Assembly (NCBI RefSeq): GCF_039832105.1
Contig: NZ_JBDOHS010000012.1
Span: 1-64,000, forward strand
Direction of reading: 5' to 3'
DNA: 64,000 nucleotides
DNA from: Dorea_A sp016295505
GTDB lineage: Bacteria; Bacillota; Clostridia; Lachnospirales; Lachnospiraceae
Part shown: piece after piece, positions 52,891 to 61,675 of the stretch
How positions within the stretch are numbered: the first letter of the stretch is position 1
Layout: every line of letters starts with the position of its first letter
The notes under the pieces: generated by a model
Told to the model about the DNA's origin: nothing
The model's database searches: none
What the model saw: the letters and a program-made list of their open reading frames with translations, nothing else
Translations under genes and position numbers: made by a program

Positions 52891-54910
52891 TAAAGATTCC
52901 CTCCTTCTCTTGTTTTACAAATACCGGTATTTCATCAATTGCTGCAGTACATGTTATGGTTTGTCCTCCGGTAATTTTTTCTTTACTGTGAATCTGTATC
53001 CACTCTCCTTTTGGGAGATATACCTTCCGCTCTCTTTCTCCACTATATAAGACCGGTGCTACCATAATATCCGGGCCGAACATATACTGATCTTCGATAT
53101 CCCATGCTTTATTGTCATCCGGATAATCAAAGAACAGCGGACGCATAACAGGATATCCCTTTTCGTGTGCGATACACATCTGTTCTTTTATATATGGCCG
53201 CATTTTTTCACGAAGATACATATACTTTTTACAGATCTCATATACCTCATCTCCAAATGACCACACTTCGTTCGCAGAACCGCTTGTATATCTCCATTCC
53301 TTTGCATTTTTTCCCGTAAATACAAGGTCTGCCGGATCTGTCACGACCGGACTTCGAAATCCATGCAACCGGAATACCGGACAGAATGTTCCAAATTCAA
53401 ACCAGCGCACCAGGCATTCTCTGAATTCAGGTGAGTCCGCATTTCCTCCATGAAAACCGCCAATATCAGTCGTCCACCAGGGAATTCCGGAAAGGCCCAT
53501 ATTCATGCCGGCCGCAACCTGGTTGCGAAGTGACTGGAAATCAGAAGCGACATCTCCTGTCCATACCAGAGATCCATATCTCTGGGAGCCTGCCCATGCG
53601 CAGCGCGTCAGGCTTAAGATCTCTTCTTCTCCTTCTGCTTTACGTCCTTCATAGACCATTCTGGCAAAATCTTTTGGATAGAGATTGCCGACCTCCTTAT
53701 CTGCACCTTTGAAGAAACGATAATTTTCATACTCATATCTGGTAACCTCCGGTTCACACTCATCCAGCCAGAACAGGTGAATACCCTTATCGTAATAGTG
53801 TGCTTTCAGCTTCTGCCAGACGAATGCTCTTGCGTCCGGATTGGTAGCATCCATATAAGTATCCTTATTCTTAATATTGAATCTGGAACCTGCTTCCGTC
53901 CGGATCAGATATCCCATTTCTTCCATGTATTTATAGTTTTCACTTGCCTCCTCGACAGTTGGCCATACCGACACCATAAGTTCGATTCCCATTTCCTTCA
54001 ACTCCCGGACCATCCCATCCGGATCCGGCCAGAATTCAGGATCAAACCGGAAATCCCCCTGTGCGGTCCAATGGAAAAAGTCAATTACAATCACCGAGAT
54101 CGGAAGCCCTCTGCGCTTATATTCTCTGGCAACATTCAATAATTCTTCCTGTGTCCGGTATCGAAGCTTACACTGCCAGAAACCGGTCGCATAATCCGGC
54201 ATCATCGGAGCTCTTCCGGTCACATTCGTATAAGCTTCCATAATTTCTGCCGGTGTATCTCCCGCAGTGATCCAGTAGTCCATCTGCTTAGTCGAATCGG
54301 CGATCCATTCCGTCAGATTACGTCCGAAGATCGCTTTTCCAATTGCAGGATTGTTCCACAACAGGCCATATCCCCTGCTGGAAAGTGTAAACGGAACAGA
54401 AATCTGAGAATTACGCTGTGCCAGTTCCAGAGAACAGCCTTTCAGATCCAGATAAGGATGCGTATATTCTCCCATTCCGTAAAACCGTTCATCCTCTTTT
54501 GCTTCAAATTTTACGGACAGTTTAAAGTTACTGGTTCCAGGATATGGAACAAAAGTACGTGGCGCAATTTCCAGCGCACTGTCCGGTTCACCGGGAGCAC
54601 TTTCACGAAATCTGTTTTTATCATATTCTTCAAGAAGAAGTTGTCCTTCCTGATTATAAAACTTCATTTTCCCTGTGCACAATACCTCGCATCTTATCTT
54701 GCCGTTTTCTATGGCTGCTGTTTTCCCGTCAATTGTGATGCGGTCATCTTCGGCTTTCTCCTGCGGATCAATGAGCGCAGACAGATCCTGATCAAAAAAA
54801 TCATGATTATGAGTTGCCCTTATTCGAAGTCCATTTTTTCCATAAGGTTCAATGCACAACAATTCCTTGTCAAACCGCCGGTACAATTTTCCGTTCTTTT
54901 CATATAACAC
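52883..54910 (-). CDS. GH31 alpha-glycosidase (alpha-xylosidase/alpha-glucosidase)
   Basis: A 675-residue GH31 enzyme without a signal peptide. The nucleophile is D in HLFWLDECEPE and the acid/base D lies in VWTGDVASDFQSL; HGFRSP and the C-terminal beta domains follow. The two ATGs at 54937/54934 are too close to the operator; a GTG at 54910, with AAGGGGG seven bases upstream, is preferred. The substrate (alpha-xyloside or alpha-glucoside) cannot be fixed by motif. It overlaps the symporter by 8 bp. Regulated by the divergent LacI gene. Confidence 0.9.
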   Translation of the reverse strand: MLYEKNGKLYRRFDKELLCIEPYGKNGLRIRATHNHDFFDQDLSALIDPQEKAEDDRITIDGKTAAIENGKIRCEVLCTGKMKFYNQEGQLLLEEYDKNRFRESAPGEPDSALEIAPRTFVPYPGTSNFKLSVKFEAKEDERFYGMGEYTHPYLDLKGCSLELAQRNSQISVPFTLSSRGYGLLWNNPAIGKAIFGRNLTEWIADSTKQMDYWITAGDTPAEIMEAYTNVTGRAPMMPDYATGFWQCKLRYRTQEELLNVAREYKRRGLPISVIVIDFFHWTAQGDFRFDPEFWPDPDGMVRELKEMGIELMVSVWPTVEEASENYKYMEEMGYLIRTEAGSRFNIKNKDTYMDATNPDARAFVWQKLKAHYYDKGIHLFWLDECEPEVTRYEYENYRFFKGADKEVGNLYPKDFARMVYEGRKAEGEEEILSLTRCAWAGSQRYGSLVWTGDVASDFQSLRNQVAAGMNMGLSGIPWWTTDIGGFHGGNADSPEFRECLVRWFEFGTFCPVFRLHGFRSPVVTDPADLVFTGKNAKEWRYTSGSANEVWSFGDEVYEICKKYMYLREKMRPYIKEQMCIAHEKGYPVMRPLFFDYPDDNKAWDIEDQYMFGPDIMVAPVLYSGERERKVYLPKGEWIQIHSKEKITGGQTITCTAAIDEIPVFVKQEKEGIFNG

Positions 54911-54937
54911 TTCATTTCCCCCTTCCCTCCGCATCAT

Positions 54938-54951
54938 TTAACACGTGTTAA
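54938..54951. promoter_or_regulatory. Operator O1 of the GH31 locus (TTAACACGTGTTAA)
   Basis: 14-bp perfect palindrome (16 bp counting the flanking T/A), overlapping the predicted transcription start of the GH31 operon. Identical to O2. Confidence 0.85.
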
Positions 54952-54955
54952 ATAG

Positions 54956-54984
54956 AAAATAACAGCATTTCCATTTTTTGTCAA
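54956..54984 (-). promoter_or_regulatory. GH31-symporter operon promoter
   Basis: On the minus strand TTGACA (54979-54984), 17-nt spacer, TATTTT (54956-54961). It is framed by the two operators. Confidence 0.75.
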
Positions 54985-55005
54985 TATTAATATTATTATT
55001 ACTTT

Positions 55006-55019
55006 TTAACACGTGTTAA
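55006..55019. promoter_or_regulatory. Operator O2 of the GH31 locus (TTAACACGTGTTAA)
   Basis: Same 14-bp palindrome as O1, 68 bp away centre to centre, upstream of the -35 box of the GH31 promoter and about 90 bp upstream of the -35 box of the LacI gene promoter. Confidence 0.85.
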
Positions 55020-55104
55020 TTCATTAAAATGCATAATTTTCGCATGTGTTTTTCAGCAATTATTACCACATTCAAGAATTCATCCGCAAATCATCCGAAA
55101 CGAC

Positions 55105-55133
55105 TGGTCAGAAATTCTTTTATTTGCTAAAAT
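55105..55133 (+). promoter_or_regulatory. Promoter of the divergent LacI-family gene
   Basis: TGGTCA (55105-55110), 17-nt spacer, TAAAAT with an upstream TG (55128-55133). Predicted start near 55140, which rules out the ATG at 55132 as translation start. Confidence 0.6.
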
Positions 55134-55167
55134 GAACTATAAATATCTGAAAAGGTGTGAATCTATT

Positions 55168-56220
55168 ATGCCCAAAAACTACTCGAGACTGACATTAGAA
55201 GAGATTTCGGCGGAGATCAACGTATCCCGTACAACCATATATAAAGTCATCAATAATAAGGGAGTGGTCTCTGAAAAAACAAGAGAAAAAGTATTGACCG
55301 CGCTTGAAAAATATAACTATGTGCCGAATAATAACGCAAGGAATCTTGCGATGAATAAAAAATACCGGATTGCACTCATTGATTTTGAATCACCGGACGC
55401 AACCTATTTTTCTTCTTCTGTTGAGCGGGGAATCCAGCAGGTTATGCGCGACTATGGAGATCATGGATTAACCATTCAGCACTATACTTCTCCGGTTCAT
55501 CATCCGGCGCAGCAGAATAAAGATATTCATGAAGCCTATGACAGGGGCATCCGCCATTTTATCATTGCTTCCGCTGACTGCACCATGATTCAGTCAGAAC
55601 TGGACTGGTTGGCAGAGAACGACTGTACCGTGATCCTTCTCAGCAAAGACATTCCGGATTCTCCCTGCGATGCATTTATCGGAATTGATGAATATAAAGG
55701 CGGTAAGCTCGCCGGTGAAGTGATGGGGAAGATGATGCCGGTCGGTGGAAAGCTCCAGATTCTTATGGCAAAAGAATCTTCGTCCAACATTATGACGATC
55801 AAAACAAGGTATCAGGGATTTCTTGATAAGATCCGGACATTTTCCAATATTGAGGTACTTCCTGTTGCCAGTGATCTGTCCGGTAAAGAACAGATTCAGG
55901 AAACACTTCTGAAGATATTGGAGACACCCGGTCTGTCGGGCATATTTGATCTGACATATCAACTGGAACTGGTATCTCAGGTTCTTCGCGCCAGACATCG
56001 TGAAGATCTGAAACTGGTCGGAATTGACCTTTTTCCGGAGATTCGCAGCTATATTGCCGATAATACGATAGATGCTGTTGTTTTCCAGAACCTGGAAGCC
56101 CAGACATATCTGGCATGCAGACTTCTTTTTGAAAATATCTGCTATGGTAAGACGATAAAAAAAGAAAAATATTATTCAAAACTTGATATTATTATGAGCG
56201 AAAATCTGGAGTATTTTTAA
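55168..56220 (+). CDS. LacI-family regulator of the GH31/symporter locus
   Basis: A 350-residue repressor: helix-turn-helix LTLEEISAEINVSRTTIYKVINNKGVVSEKTREKV then hinge NYVPNNNARNLA and a periplasmic-binding-like effector domain. It is divergent from the GH31 operon with two perfect TTAACACGTGTTAA sites in the intergenic region, so it is the likely repressor. The start at 55168, with AAAGGTGTG upstream, is preferred over 55132. Confidence 0.92.
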   Translation: MPKNYSRLTLEEISAEINVSRTTIYKVINNKGVVSEKTREKVLTALEKYNYVPNNNARNLAMNKKYRIALIDFESPDATYFSSSVERGIQQVMRDYGDHGLTIQHYTSPVHHPAQQNKDIHEAYDRGIRHFIIASADCTMIQSELDWLAENDCTVILLSKDIPDSPCDAFIGIDEYKGGKLAGEVMGKMMPVGGKLQILMAKESSSNIMTIKTRYQGFLDKIRTFSNIEVLPVASDLSGKEQIQETLLKILETPGLSGIFDLTYQLELVSQVLRARHREDLKLVGIDLFPEIRSYIADNTIDAVVFQNLEAQTYLACRLLFENICYGKTIKKEKYYSKLDIIMSENLEYF

Positions 56221-56250
56221 TTGGTATATACCATGAAATATTGCTATAAT
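56221..56250 (+). promoter_or_regulatory. Promoter of the solenoid surface protein
   Basis: TTGGTA (56221-56226), 18-nt spacer, TATAAT (56245-56250) with the extended TGC. A 10-bp palindrome GGTATATACC overlaps the -35 (56223-56232). Confidence 0.6.
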
Positions 56251-56326
56251 ATGGACTGATTATAAAACATTTGGTATGACTTATGAATTACAGAAATAAA
56301 GAACGGAAATGAAAGGAGAAAAAGGT

Positions 56327-58282
56327 GTGTTGAAAAAAGGAAAGAGAGTTTTGGCGGTTTTGTGCGGGATATGTCTGGCATCAGGAATTTTGTCAATGAA
56401 AGCAGCCGCAACAGAGGAATTGCAGACATCCGCAATAGATGCAGAGGTGGGACAGAATGATGTGGATGCTGCCGTGGCCAGAAGCTATGGAAAATTAATC
56501 TACAATATAGCTGTTCATCCGGGGAGTAAAGATACTCTTTTATCTGTAAAAGAAAATTTATGTCCTCCAATTCAAAATCCGGAAAGCGAGCAGGTACAGG
56601 AGGCAAGAGCAGAAGCACTGTCTGATCTTTACCTGAGTGTAGCGAAACAGCCGGAAATGGGATCTCAGTTGTGTGAGTTGTTTGAAGGTTATCTTGGCGG
56701 TAAACCGGCAAATCCTTCCGAACGTGTGCAGGCAGCCGCAGTAAAGAGTCTGGGAGCATTGATGGAAGCGATTTCAATGAATCCGGAGGCAAAGAATAAG
56801 TTGTTGGAGTTGGAAGAACAGCTTAGCCCGGATATTAACAATCCGGATTCCGAAATGATTCAGGAGGCAAGAGCAGAAGCATTGTCTTATCTTTACCTGT
56901 GTGTAGCGAGACAGCCGGAAACGGGATCGGCGTTGTATGAGTTGTTTGAAGGTTTTCTTGGCGCTAAACCGGCAAATCCTTCCGAACATGTGCAGGCAGC
57001 GGCAGTAAAGAGCCTGGGAGCATTGATGGAAGCGATTTCAATGAATCCGGAAGCAAAGGATACGTTGTTGAAGTTGGAAGAGCAGCTTAGCCCGGATATT
57101 AACAATCCGGATTCTGAAATGGTACAGGTGGCACGAGCAGAAGCATTGGCTTTTCTTTACCTGGGTGTAGCGAAACAGCCGGAAATGGGACCTTGGTTGT
57201 GTGAGTTGTTTGAAGGTTTTCTTGGCGCTAAACCGGTAAATCCTTCCGAACGCGTGCAGGCAGCAGCAGTAAAGAGTCTGGGAGCATTGATGGAAGCGAT
57301 TTCAATGAATCCGGAGGCCAGGAACAAGTTGTTGGATTTGGAAGAGCAACTTAGCCCGGATATGAACAATCCGGATTCCGAAATGGTACAGGTGGCACGA
57401 GCAGAAGCATTGGCTGATCTTTACCTGTGTGTAGGGAAACAGCCGGAAATGGGATCACAGTTGTGCGAATTGTTTGAAAGTTATCTTGGCGAGAAACCGG
57501 TAACTCCTTCCGAACGTGTGCAGGCGGCAGCCGTTAAGAGTTTGGGAGCATTGATCGAAGCTATTTCAATGAATTCGGATGGAAGGAATACATTGATGAA
57601 TCTGGAAGAGCAGTTTAGCCCGGATATTAACAATCCGGATTCCGAAATGGTGCAGGCGGCTATGACAACGCCATGCGGTAAAATAATTGAAGCATTAGCG
57701 AAGACTCCGGATCAGAAAGATTATTTTATGGATATCCTTAAGCAATTGGGTGTAAATATTACCAATTTGCAATCCAAAAATGTACAGGCGGCAAGAGCAG
57801 AGGCTTTGCAATATCTTTACACCAAGGTTGCAGAAGTTCCGGATATGGAACCGTTTCTCAGCCAGACTTTTAAAGAACTGCTGGGATATTTTACCGTTTC
57901 TTTTGATTCTGATGGAGGAACTGCAGTTGAGCAGATAATGATACCTTATAATTCTTCCATAGATAGGCCGGCAGATCCTACGAAAGAAGGATATGTTTTT
58001 GCAGGATGGTATCTGGGAGAAAACCCGTTTGATTTTAACACTCTTATTACCAGTGATATTACATTACAGGCAAAATGGACGGAAAAGGTTATTGAGCCGG
58101 AAAATAAAGGTGACAGTCAGACATCAGGTAAGGATATGCAAATTAATATATCTAACCAGTCTGCTGTTAAAAAAGCTCCGGAGACAGGCAGTAATTTTAT
58201 GATGGAAGTATGGATTGCTTTGATATTATTAAGCGGAACTGTCCTGACGGGTATGATCGTTTACAGACGAAGAAATAACTGA
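56327..58282 (+). CDS. Repetitive alpha-solenoid surface protein with B-repeat and sortase signal
   Basis: About 651 residues. Signal peptide LKKGKRVLAVLCGICLASG, then eleven 44-residue helical units of two alternating types. Type A has the pattern VQxARAEALxxLYLxVxxQPE, type B VQAAAVKSLGALMEAI. Four near-identical A+B pairs are preceded by a diverged B unit and followed by diverged B and A units. A Listeria/Bacteroides-type B-repeat follows (YFTVSFDSDGG to LQAKWTEK), and the C-terminus has APETGSN, a hydrophobic segment and RRRNN, a sortase sorting signal. Start GTG at 56327 is chosen from AAAGGAG eight bases before; the ATG at 56309 lacks a site. Function unknown. Confidence 0.85.
   Translation: MLKKGKRVLAVLCGICLASGILSMKAAATEELQTSAIDAEVGQNDVDAAVARSYGKLIYNIAVHPGSKDTLLSVKENLCPPIQNPESEQVQEARAEALSDLYLSVAKQPEMGSQLCELFEGYLGGKPANPSERVQAAAVKSLGALMEAISMNPEAKNKLLELEEQLSPDINNPDSEMIQEARAEALSYLYLCVARQPETGSALYELFEGFLGAKPANPSEHVQAAAVKSLGALMEAISMNPEAKDTLLKLEEQLSPDINNPDSEMVQVARAEALAFLYLGVAKQPEMGPWLCELFEGFLGAKPVNPSERVQAAAVKSLGALMEAISMNPEARNKLLDLEEQLSPDMNNPDSEMVQVARAEALADLYLCVGKQPEMGSQLCELFESYLGEKPVTPSERVQAAAVKSLGALIEAISMNSDGRNTLMNLEEQFSPDINNPDSEMVQAAMTTPCGKIIEALAKTPDQKDYFMDILKQLGVNITNLQSKNVQAARAEALQYLYTKVAEVPDMEPFLSQTFKELLGYFTVSFDSDGGTAVEQIMIPYNSSIDRPADPTKEGYVFAGWYLGENPFDFNTLITSDITLQAKWTEKVIEPENKGDSQTSGKDMQINISNQSAVKKAPETGSNFMMEVWIALILLSGTVLTGMIVYRRRNN
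56594..57649 (+). repeat. Four tandem 264-bp coding repeats
   Basis: Copies at 56594-56857, 56858-57121, 57122-57385 and 57386-57649, each coding one A and one B helical unit. High similarity at the DNA level, including third positions, implies recent duplication; the first and last copies are the most diverged. Confidence 0.9.
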
Positions 58283-58363
58283 GAATTGATTATGCAGCGG
58301 GGTTTGCCAGTATAGGGAAAAAAGTGGTTGACCTCAAAAGTAAATTGGAAATTTATAGAATCG

Positions 58364-58399
58364 CCACCTCGGGCTCGGTCAAAGTTCGGGGTGGTTTTT
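58364..58399 (+). terminator. Terminator after the solenoid gene
   Basis: Stem CCACCTCG / CGGGGTGG (58364-58371 and 58387-58394) with a 15-nt loop and TTTTT. It starts 81 nt after the stop codon. Between the stop and this hairpin, and from 58400 to 58520, I see no gene. Confidence 0.75.
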
Positions 58400-58520
58400 C
58401 TATATTATAAAACATTATCTGATAAACGTAAAAACGAATGTCAGCAATGCCAGAATGAACATTCCAAAAGCCATCAAATCTATCTTTCAATTTTCATTGT
58501 GGGTAAATTGTGAGGACAGC

Positions 58521-58549
58521 TTGCATTTCCACTCCGTCTATGGTATACT
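58521..58549 (+). promoter_or_regulatory. queT promoter
   Basis: TTGCAT (58521-58526), 17-nt spacer, TATACT (58544-58549). Transcription would start near 58556, immediately before the structured leader. Confidence 0.75.
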
Positions 58550-58555
58550 CCATAT

Positions 58556-58668
58556 CGTTGCAAAGCCCATAAAAATAAGGTCTACAGGGCTTTCCGGCGG
58601 TCACCGCCGTAAAATGTGCCGAGTGTTCGAGACCTTCCACTCGTAAAACAAAACTAAAGGAGACAAAT
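58556..58668 (+). promoter_or_regulatory. Structured queT leader, candidate preQ1-type riboswitch
   Basis: Hairpin 1: AAAGCCC (58562-58568) with GGGCTTT (58587-58593). Its loop holds AAGGTCT (58577-58583), complementary to AGACCTT (58630-58636), giving a pseudoknot. Between them lies CGGCGG / CCGCCG (58595-58600, 58604-58609). CGAGTG / CACTCG (58620-58625, 58638-58643) encloses the 3' pseudoknot strand and could compete with it. The ribosome-binding site AAAGGAG (58656-58662) is outside the pseudoknot. A hairpin-loop-out pseudoknot with an embedded hairpin is the architecture of preQ1-II/III riboswitches. Confidence 0.6.
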
Positions 58669-59175
58669 ATGAAAAACAAAAACATTACTTTCATGACCCA
58701 GGCAGCCATGATCGCTGCTATCTACGTGGTGCTTACCTACGTATTTGCACCATTTTCTTTTGGAGAGATTCAGGTTCGTATCTCTGAAGCACTCACTATT
58801 CTTCCGGTATTTACTCCGGCCGCTATTCCAGGACTGTTTGTAGGATGTCTGATTGGCAATATCTTAGGTGGTGCAATTCTTCCGGATATCATCTTCGGAA
58901 GCATTGCAACTTTAATCGGAGCATTTTTCACTTATCAGCTCCGCGACAAGAACCAGTTTCTTGCACCGCTGCCGCCGATGCTTGCCAATACAATCATCGT
59001 TCCGTTCGTACTTCGCTACGGTTACGGAGTTGCACTGCCGATTCCATTCATGATGCTGACGGTCGGTGTTGGTGAAGTTCTATCCTGTGGTGTACTTGGT
59101 ATGATCCTTTATTATGCACTGAAAAAATACAGAAACATTGTATTTAAACCAGCAAACGGAGAAAATGCATTTTAA
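58669..59175 (+). CDS. queT: QueT-family queuosine-precursor transporter (ECF S component)
   Basis: A 168-residue membrane protein with about five to six segments: FMTQAAMIAAIYVVLTYVFAPFSFGEIQVRISEALTILP is highly typical of QueT. As substrate-binding subunit of an ECF transporter it takes up preQ1 or a related queuosine precursor with a shared energising module encoded elsewhere. The structured leader upstream supports regulation by preQ1. Good AAAGGAG site. Confidence 0.93.
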   Translation: MKNKNITFMTQAAMIAAIYVVLTYVFAPFSFGEIQVRISEALTILPVFTPAAIPGLFVGCLIGNILGGAILPDIIFGSIATLIGAFFTYQLRDKNQFLAPLPPMLANTIIVPFVLRYGYGVALPIPFMMLTVGVGEVLSCGVLGMILYYALKKYRNIVFKPANGENAF

Positions 59176-59203
59176 ATTTAAATTCTTTTCAGATATTGAC
59201 GAT

Positions 59204-59235
59204 AAAAATGGCTGCCATAAAGGCAGCCATTTTTT
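59204..59235. terminator. Bidirectional terminator between queT and the propeller protein
   Basis: Stem AAAAATGGCTGCC / GGCAGCCATTTTT with a 6-nt loop. The minus-strand stop codon (59234-59236) is at its edge. Confidence 0.85.
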
Positions 59236-61675
59236 ATCCAATAAACGTATTTCCGCTTCCCTGAGTCATCTGATCCATCTGCTCATAAGATGCACTTCTT
59301 CTTTCTCCGCTTTCCACGTCAATATAAGATACGGTTGTATCACTGTATCCGACCAGAATCACGGCCTGTCTGTTATCAAGCATGGCAATGATCGGTCTGT
59401 CCTGATTAATGATATACAGCAGTTCCTCTGTCGTACATCCGGTCAGATCAAGAAATGTTCCGCCATTGATATCTTTCATAATATCTGCAGATGCTTCGTT
59501 TGCTTTCAGACGATTTTGTATCGCCTCAACAATCTCCGTTTTTCCTTCTATGGAGTATTGGATATCCCGATTGCTGCGTTCCCATATATAAGACTGATCG
59601 GACGCAACGACCACTCCACTGAAACTGTCTGCAGCTCTTATTGCCTCTCCTGCAGTTGTATAGATTCCCTGCAGTTCCCCATTTCCATATACATAATATT
59701 TTTCCGTATTCTTCGTTTGCTCAAGTACAACTCGCTTTGGCTGTTCGAACAGAATCTGTTTGGGCTTGAGTACCTTGGGTTCTTTGTCTGAGATTCCCTC
59801 ATTGTAAGTAAGCCTGATCTGACGCTGTTTCAAGTCTGTAGAGTATGTCTCAAGCACTATATTACTCTTGGTTTTCTCTTCGTTGTTCGTAATATAGTCC
59901 GGTGCGGTTTTTACATACATCGATCCGTCTTTGGATGCACGTTCAAGCGTGATCATATCTTCTCCAAACAGGGCATCCAGAATATAGATTCCGTCAGACT
60001 GATACTCTTTTATGACTTCTCCCTTCTGACTCTGAATCTCAATCTTATACATCGGAATCGTTGTCTCCCCGCTGATCGTCGTGCCCGCATCGTCAGTTCT
60101 GGCAATTCCATAGACAAAATCAGTCCTTACAAATCCCAGCGGACGAATTGTTTCGCCTTTTTCACAGGTCACAGAACGCTGTTTTCCGGTATCAAAATTC
60201 AGTACAATTACTTCAGACGCATTTTCCAGATCTCCATCTGCCTGGTAGGCGATTACTTTTCCGTCATCTGATATCACATACTGTTTCTCCGTCAGTCCTT
60301 CTGCCAGTATCTCTGTCTCTTCCATTTTGACATCATACTGATACAGAGTCCCTTCAGATACGAAATAAAGAACATTTCTTTCTTCATCATAATAGGTACT
60401 TCTTCCAAGCTCCCGGATTACACTTGCATATGATTCCCTGCTGGATATAAATGCCTTCTCTTCTACCGAGTTTTTTGCAATATCATAATAGTATACGGCA
60501 ACTCCGACTTCTCCTTCATGTTCACCACGATTCATATATCCGGATACAACAAATGCAGTATTTCCTTCTTCATCCACTTTCAGCAGACGGATCTCATGAT
60601 CAGAGACCATACTTCTCGCATCCGTATTTTCCGCATCGGCAAATCCGAACACCAGCGACAACTCATCCGATTCTTTGTTGTAATTCCAAAGTTCATCTGC
60701 TTCCACAAAAGACACGATCGTTCCGTCTTTATTTACCAGATACGGGATGTCTCTGGAGGCAATTCCAAGAAGAAGCCCTTTTTCACTGACTACAGTTTTT
60801 GTCGCATCAAAGATCTGATCCATTGTGCGGTCGTAACCCAGAAGATATGTCTTTTGCGCATCCTGCGCATAACGCACTTTGAAAAATTCCTTTACCTGAT
60901 AAAGATCCGTTTCATTTTCCTCGCCTTTTCCGCGCACACGATATTCCAGCTGCACAGCCGCATAAGAACCATTCAGTTCCTTGATACTCCATCTTTCTCC
61001 GCCTTCTACCTGAGGCTCTAAGTCTCCCCATGTCACATGATCATAATCTGAATAAATCGTTACATGCTGAAGTGTCGCATTGTCGGCATCCTCGTTTGGC
61101 TCAATTGCTGTACCGATTCCTGTCCCTTCTGCCTTATCAAGTGCATTTTCATGAAAATCACTTATATAATTCAGACATTCAGAAAGATTTTTTCCGGTAC
61201 CGTCCACGATTCTTGTATAAAAATAAACAGGCTGAGAATCCACTATATTCAGCTTAATCTCCAGAATCCGCTCCTCTTCCAGAAGACCTTCCTCTTCCAG
61301 GCTCAGAATCACACTCTTCTCCGGTTTTGTGATCTTATCATTTTTCAGTTCTTCCGCTCCATCCAGCGTATATACTCTGTAACGAATGCTGTTAATCTTA
61401 TTGTCATATGCAAGAATATTGGCCTCCAGGCGCCCCTTTGTCACGGGTGTTATAACATCACGCACCGACGTGATCTCCATCTCCTCTGCATAACCGGACA
61501 GTGTATTAACCGTATATTCCCCGCATGAAAAGGTGATCTGCGGAAATGTCGCCGCTCCCATGTCTGCCGTCATATTATCATTTCCCCGATTGGTGAAATA
61601 ACTGAAGACAATCACTGCAACCACAAATACAACCACCAGGATCCCTGCGTTTTTTATATGTCTTTTTATCTCCAT
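59234..61675 (-). CDS. Large membrane-anchored propeller protein with C39-like end
   Basis: An 813-residue protein with a short basic N-terminus, one membrane segment (about 10-28) and a long extracytoplasmic region. Residues about 45-300 are beta-rich; about 300-640 show repeated propeller-like units (ETTIPMYKIEIQSQ, YVKTAPDYITN). The final 75 residues (TGCTTEELLYIINQDRPIIAMLDNRQAVILVGYSDTT...) have the shape of a C39 peptidase half, but the position of the catalytic His is Gln (NRQAVILVGY). No catalytic Cys candidate precedes it at the usual place. Envelope role likely. Its ATG directly follows the methyltransferase stop. Confidence 0.7.
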   Translation of the reverse strand: MEIKRHIKNAGILVVVFVVAVIVFSYFTNRGNDNMTADMGAATFPQITFSCGEYTVNTLSGYAEEMEITSVRDVITPVTKGRLEANILAYDNKINSIRYRVYTLDGAEELKNDKITKPEKSVILSLEEEGLLEEERILEIKLNIVDSQPVYFYTRIVDGTGKNLSECLNYISDFHENALDKAEGTGIGTAIEPNEDADNATLQHVTIYSDYDHVTWGDLEPQVEGGERWSIKELNGSYAAVQLEYRVRGKGEENETDLYQVKEFFKVRYAQDAQKTYLLGYDRTMDQIFDATKTVVSEKGLLLGIASRDIPYLVNKDGTIVSFVEADELWNYNKESDELSLVFGFADAENTDARSMVSDHEIRLLKVDEEGNTAFVVSGYMNRGEHEGEVGVAVYYYDIAKNSVEEKAFISSRESYASVIRELGRSTYYDEERNVLYFVSEGTLYQYDVKMEETEILAEGLTEKQYVISDDGKVIAYQADGDLENASEVIVLNFDTGKQRSVTCEKGETIRPLGFVRTDFVYGIARTDDAGTTISGETTIPMYKIEIQSQKGEVIKEYQSDGIYILDALFGEDMITLERASKDGSMYVKTAPDYITNNEEKTKSNIVLETYSTDLKQRQIRLTYNEGISDKEPKVLKPKQILFEQPKRVVLEQTKNTEKYYVYGNGELQGIYTTAGEAIRAADSFSGVVVASDQSYIWERSNRDIQYSIEGKTEIVEAIQNRLKANEASADIMKDINGGTFLDLTGCTTEELLYIINQDRPIIAMLDNRQAVILVGYSDTTVSYIDVESGERRSASYEQMDQMTQGSGNTFIG

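Noticed and set aside
58320..58400. Possible tRNA-like element after the solenoid gene
   Set aside because: The fold is a simple 8-bp hairpin followed by Ts, i.e. a terminator; no cloverleaf or anticodon arm can be drawn.
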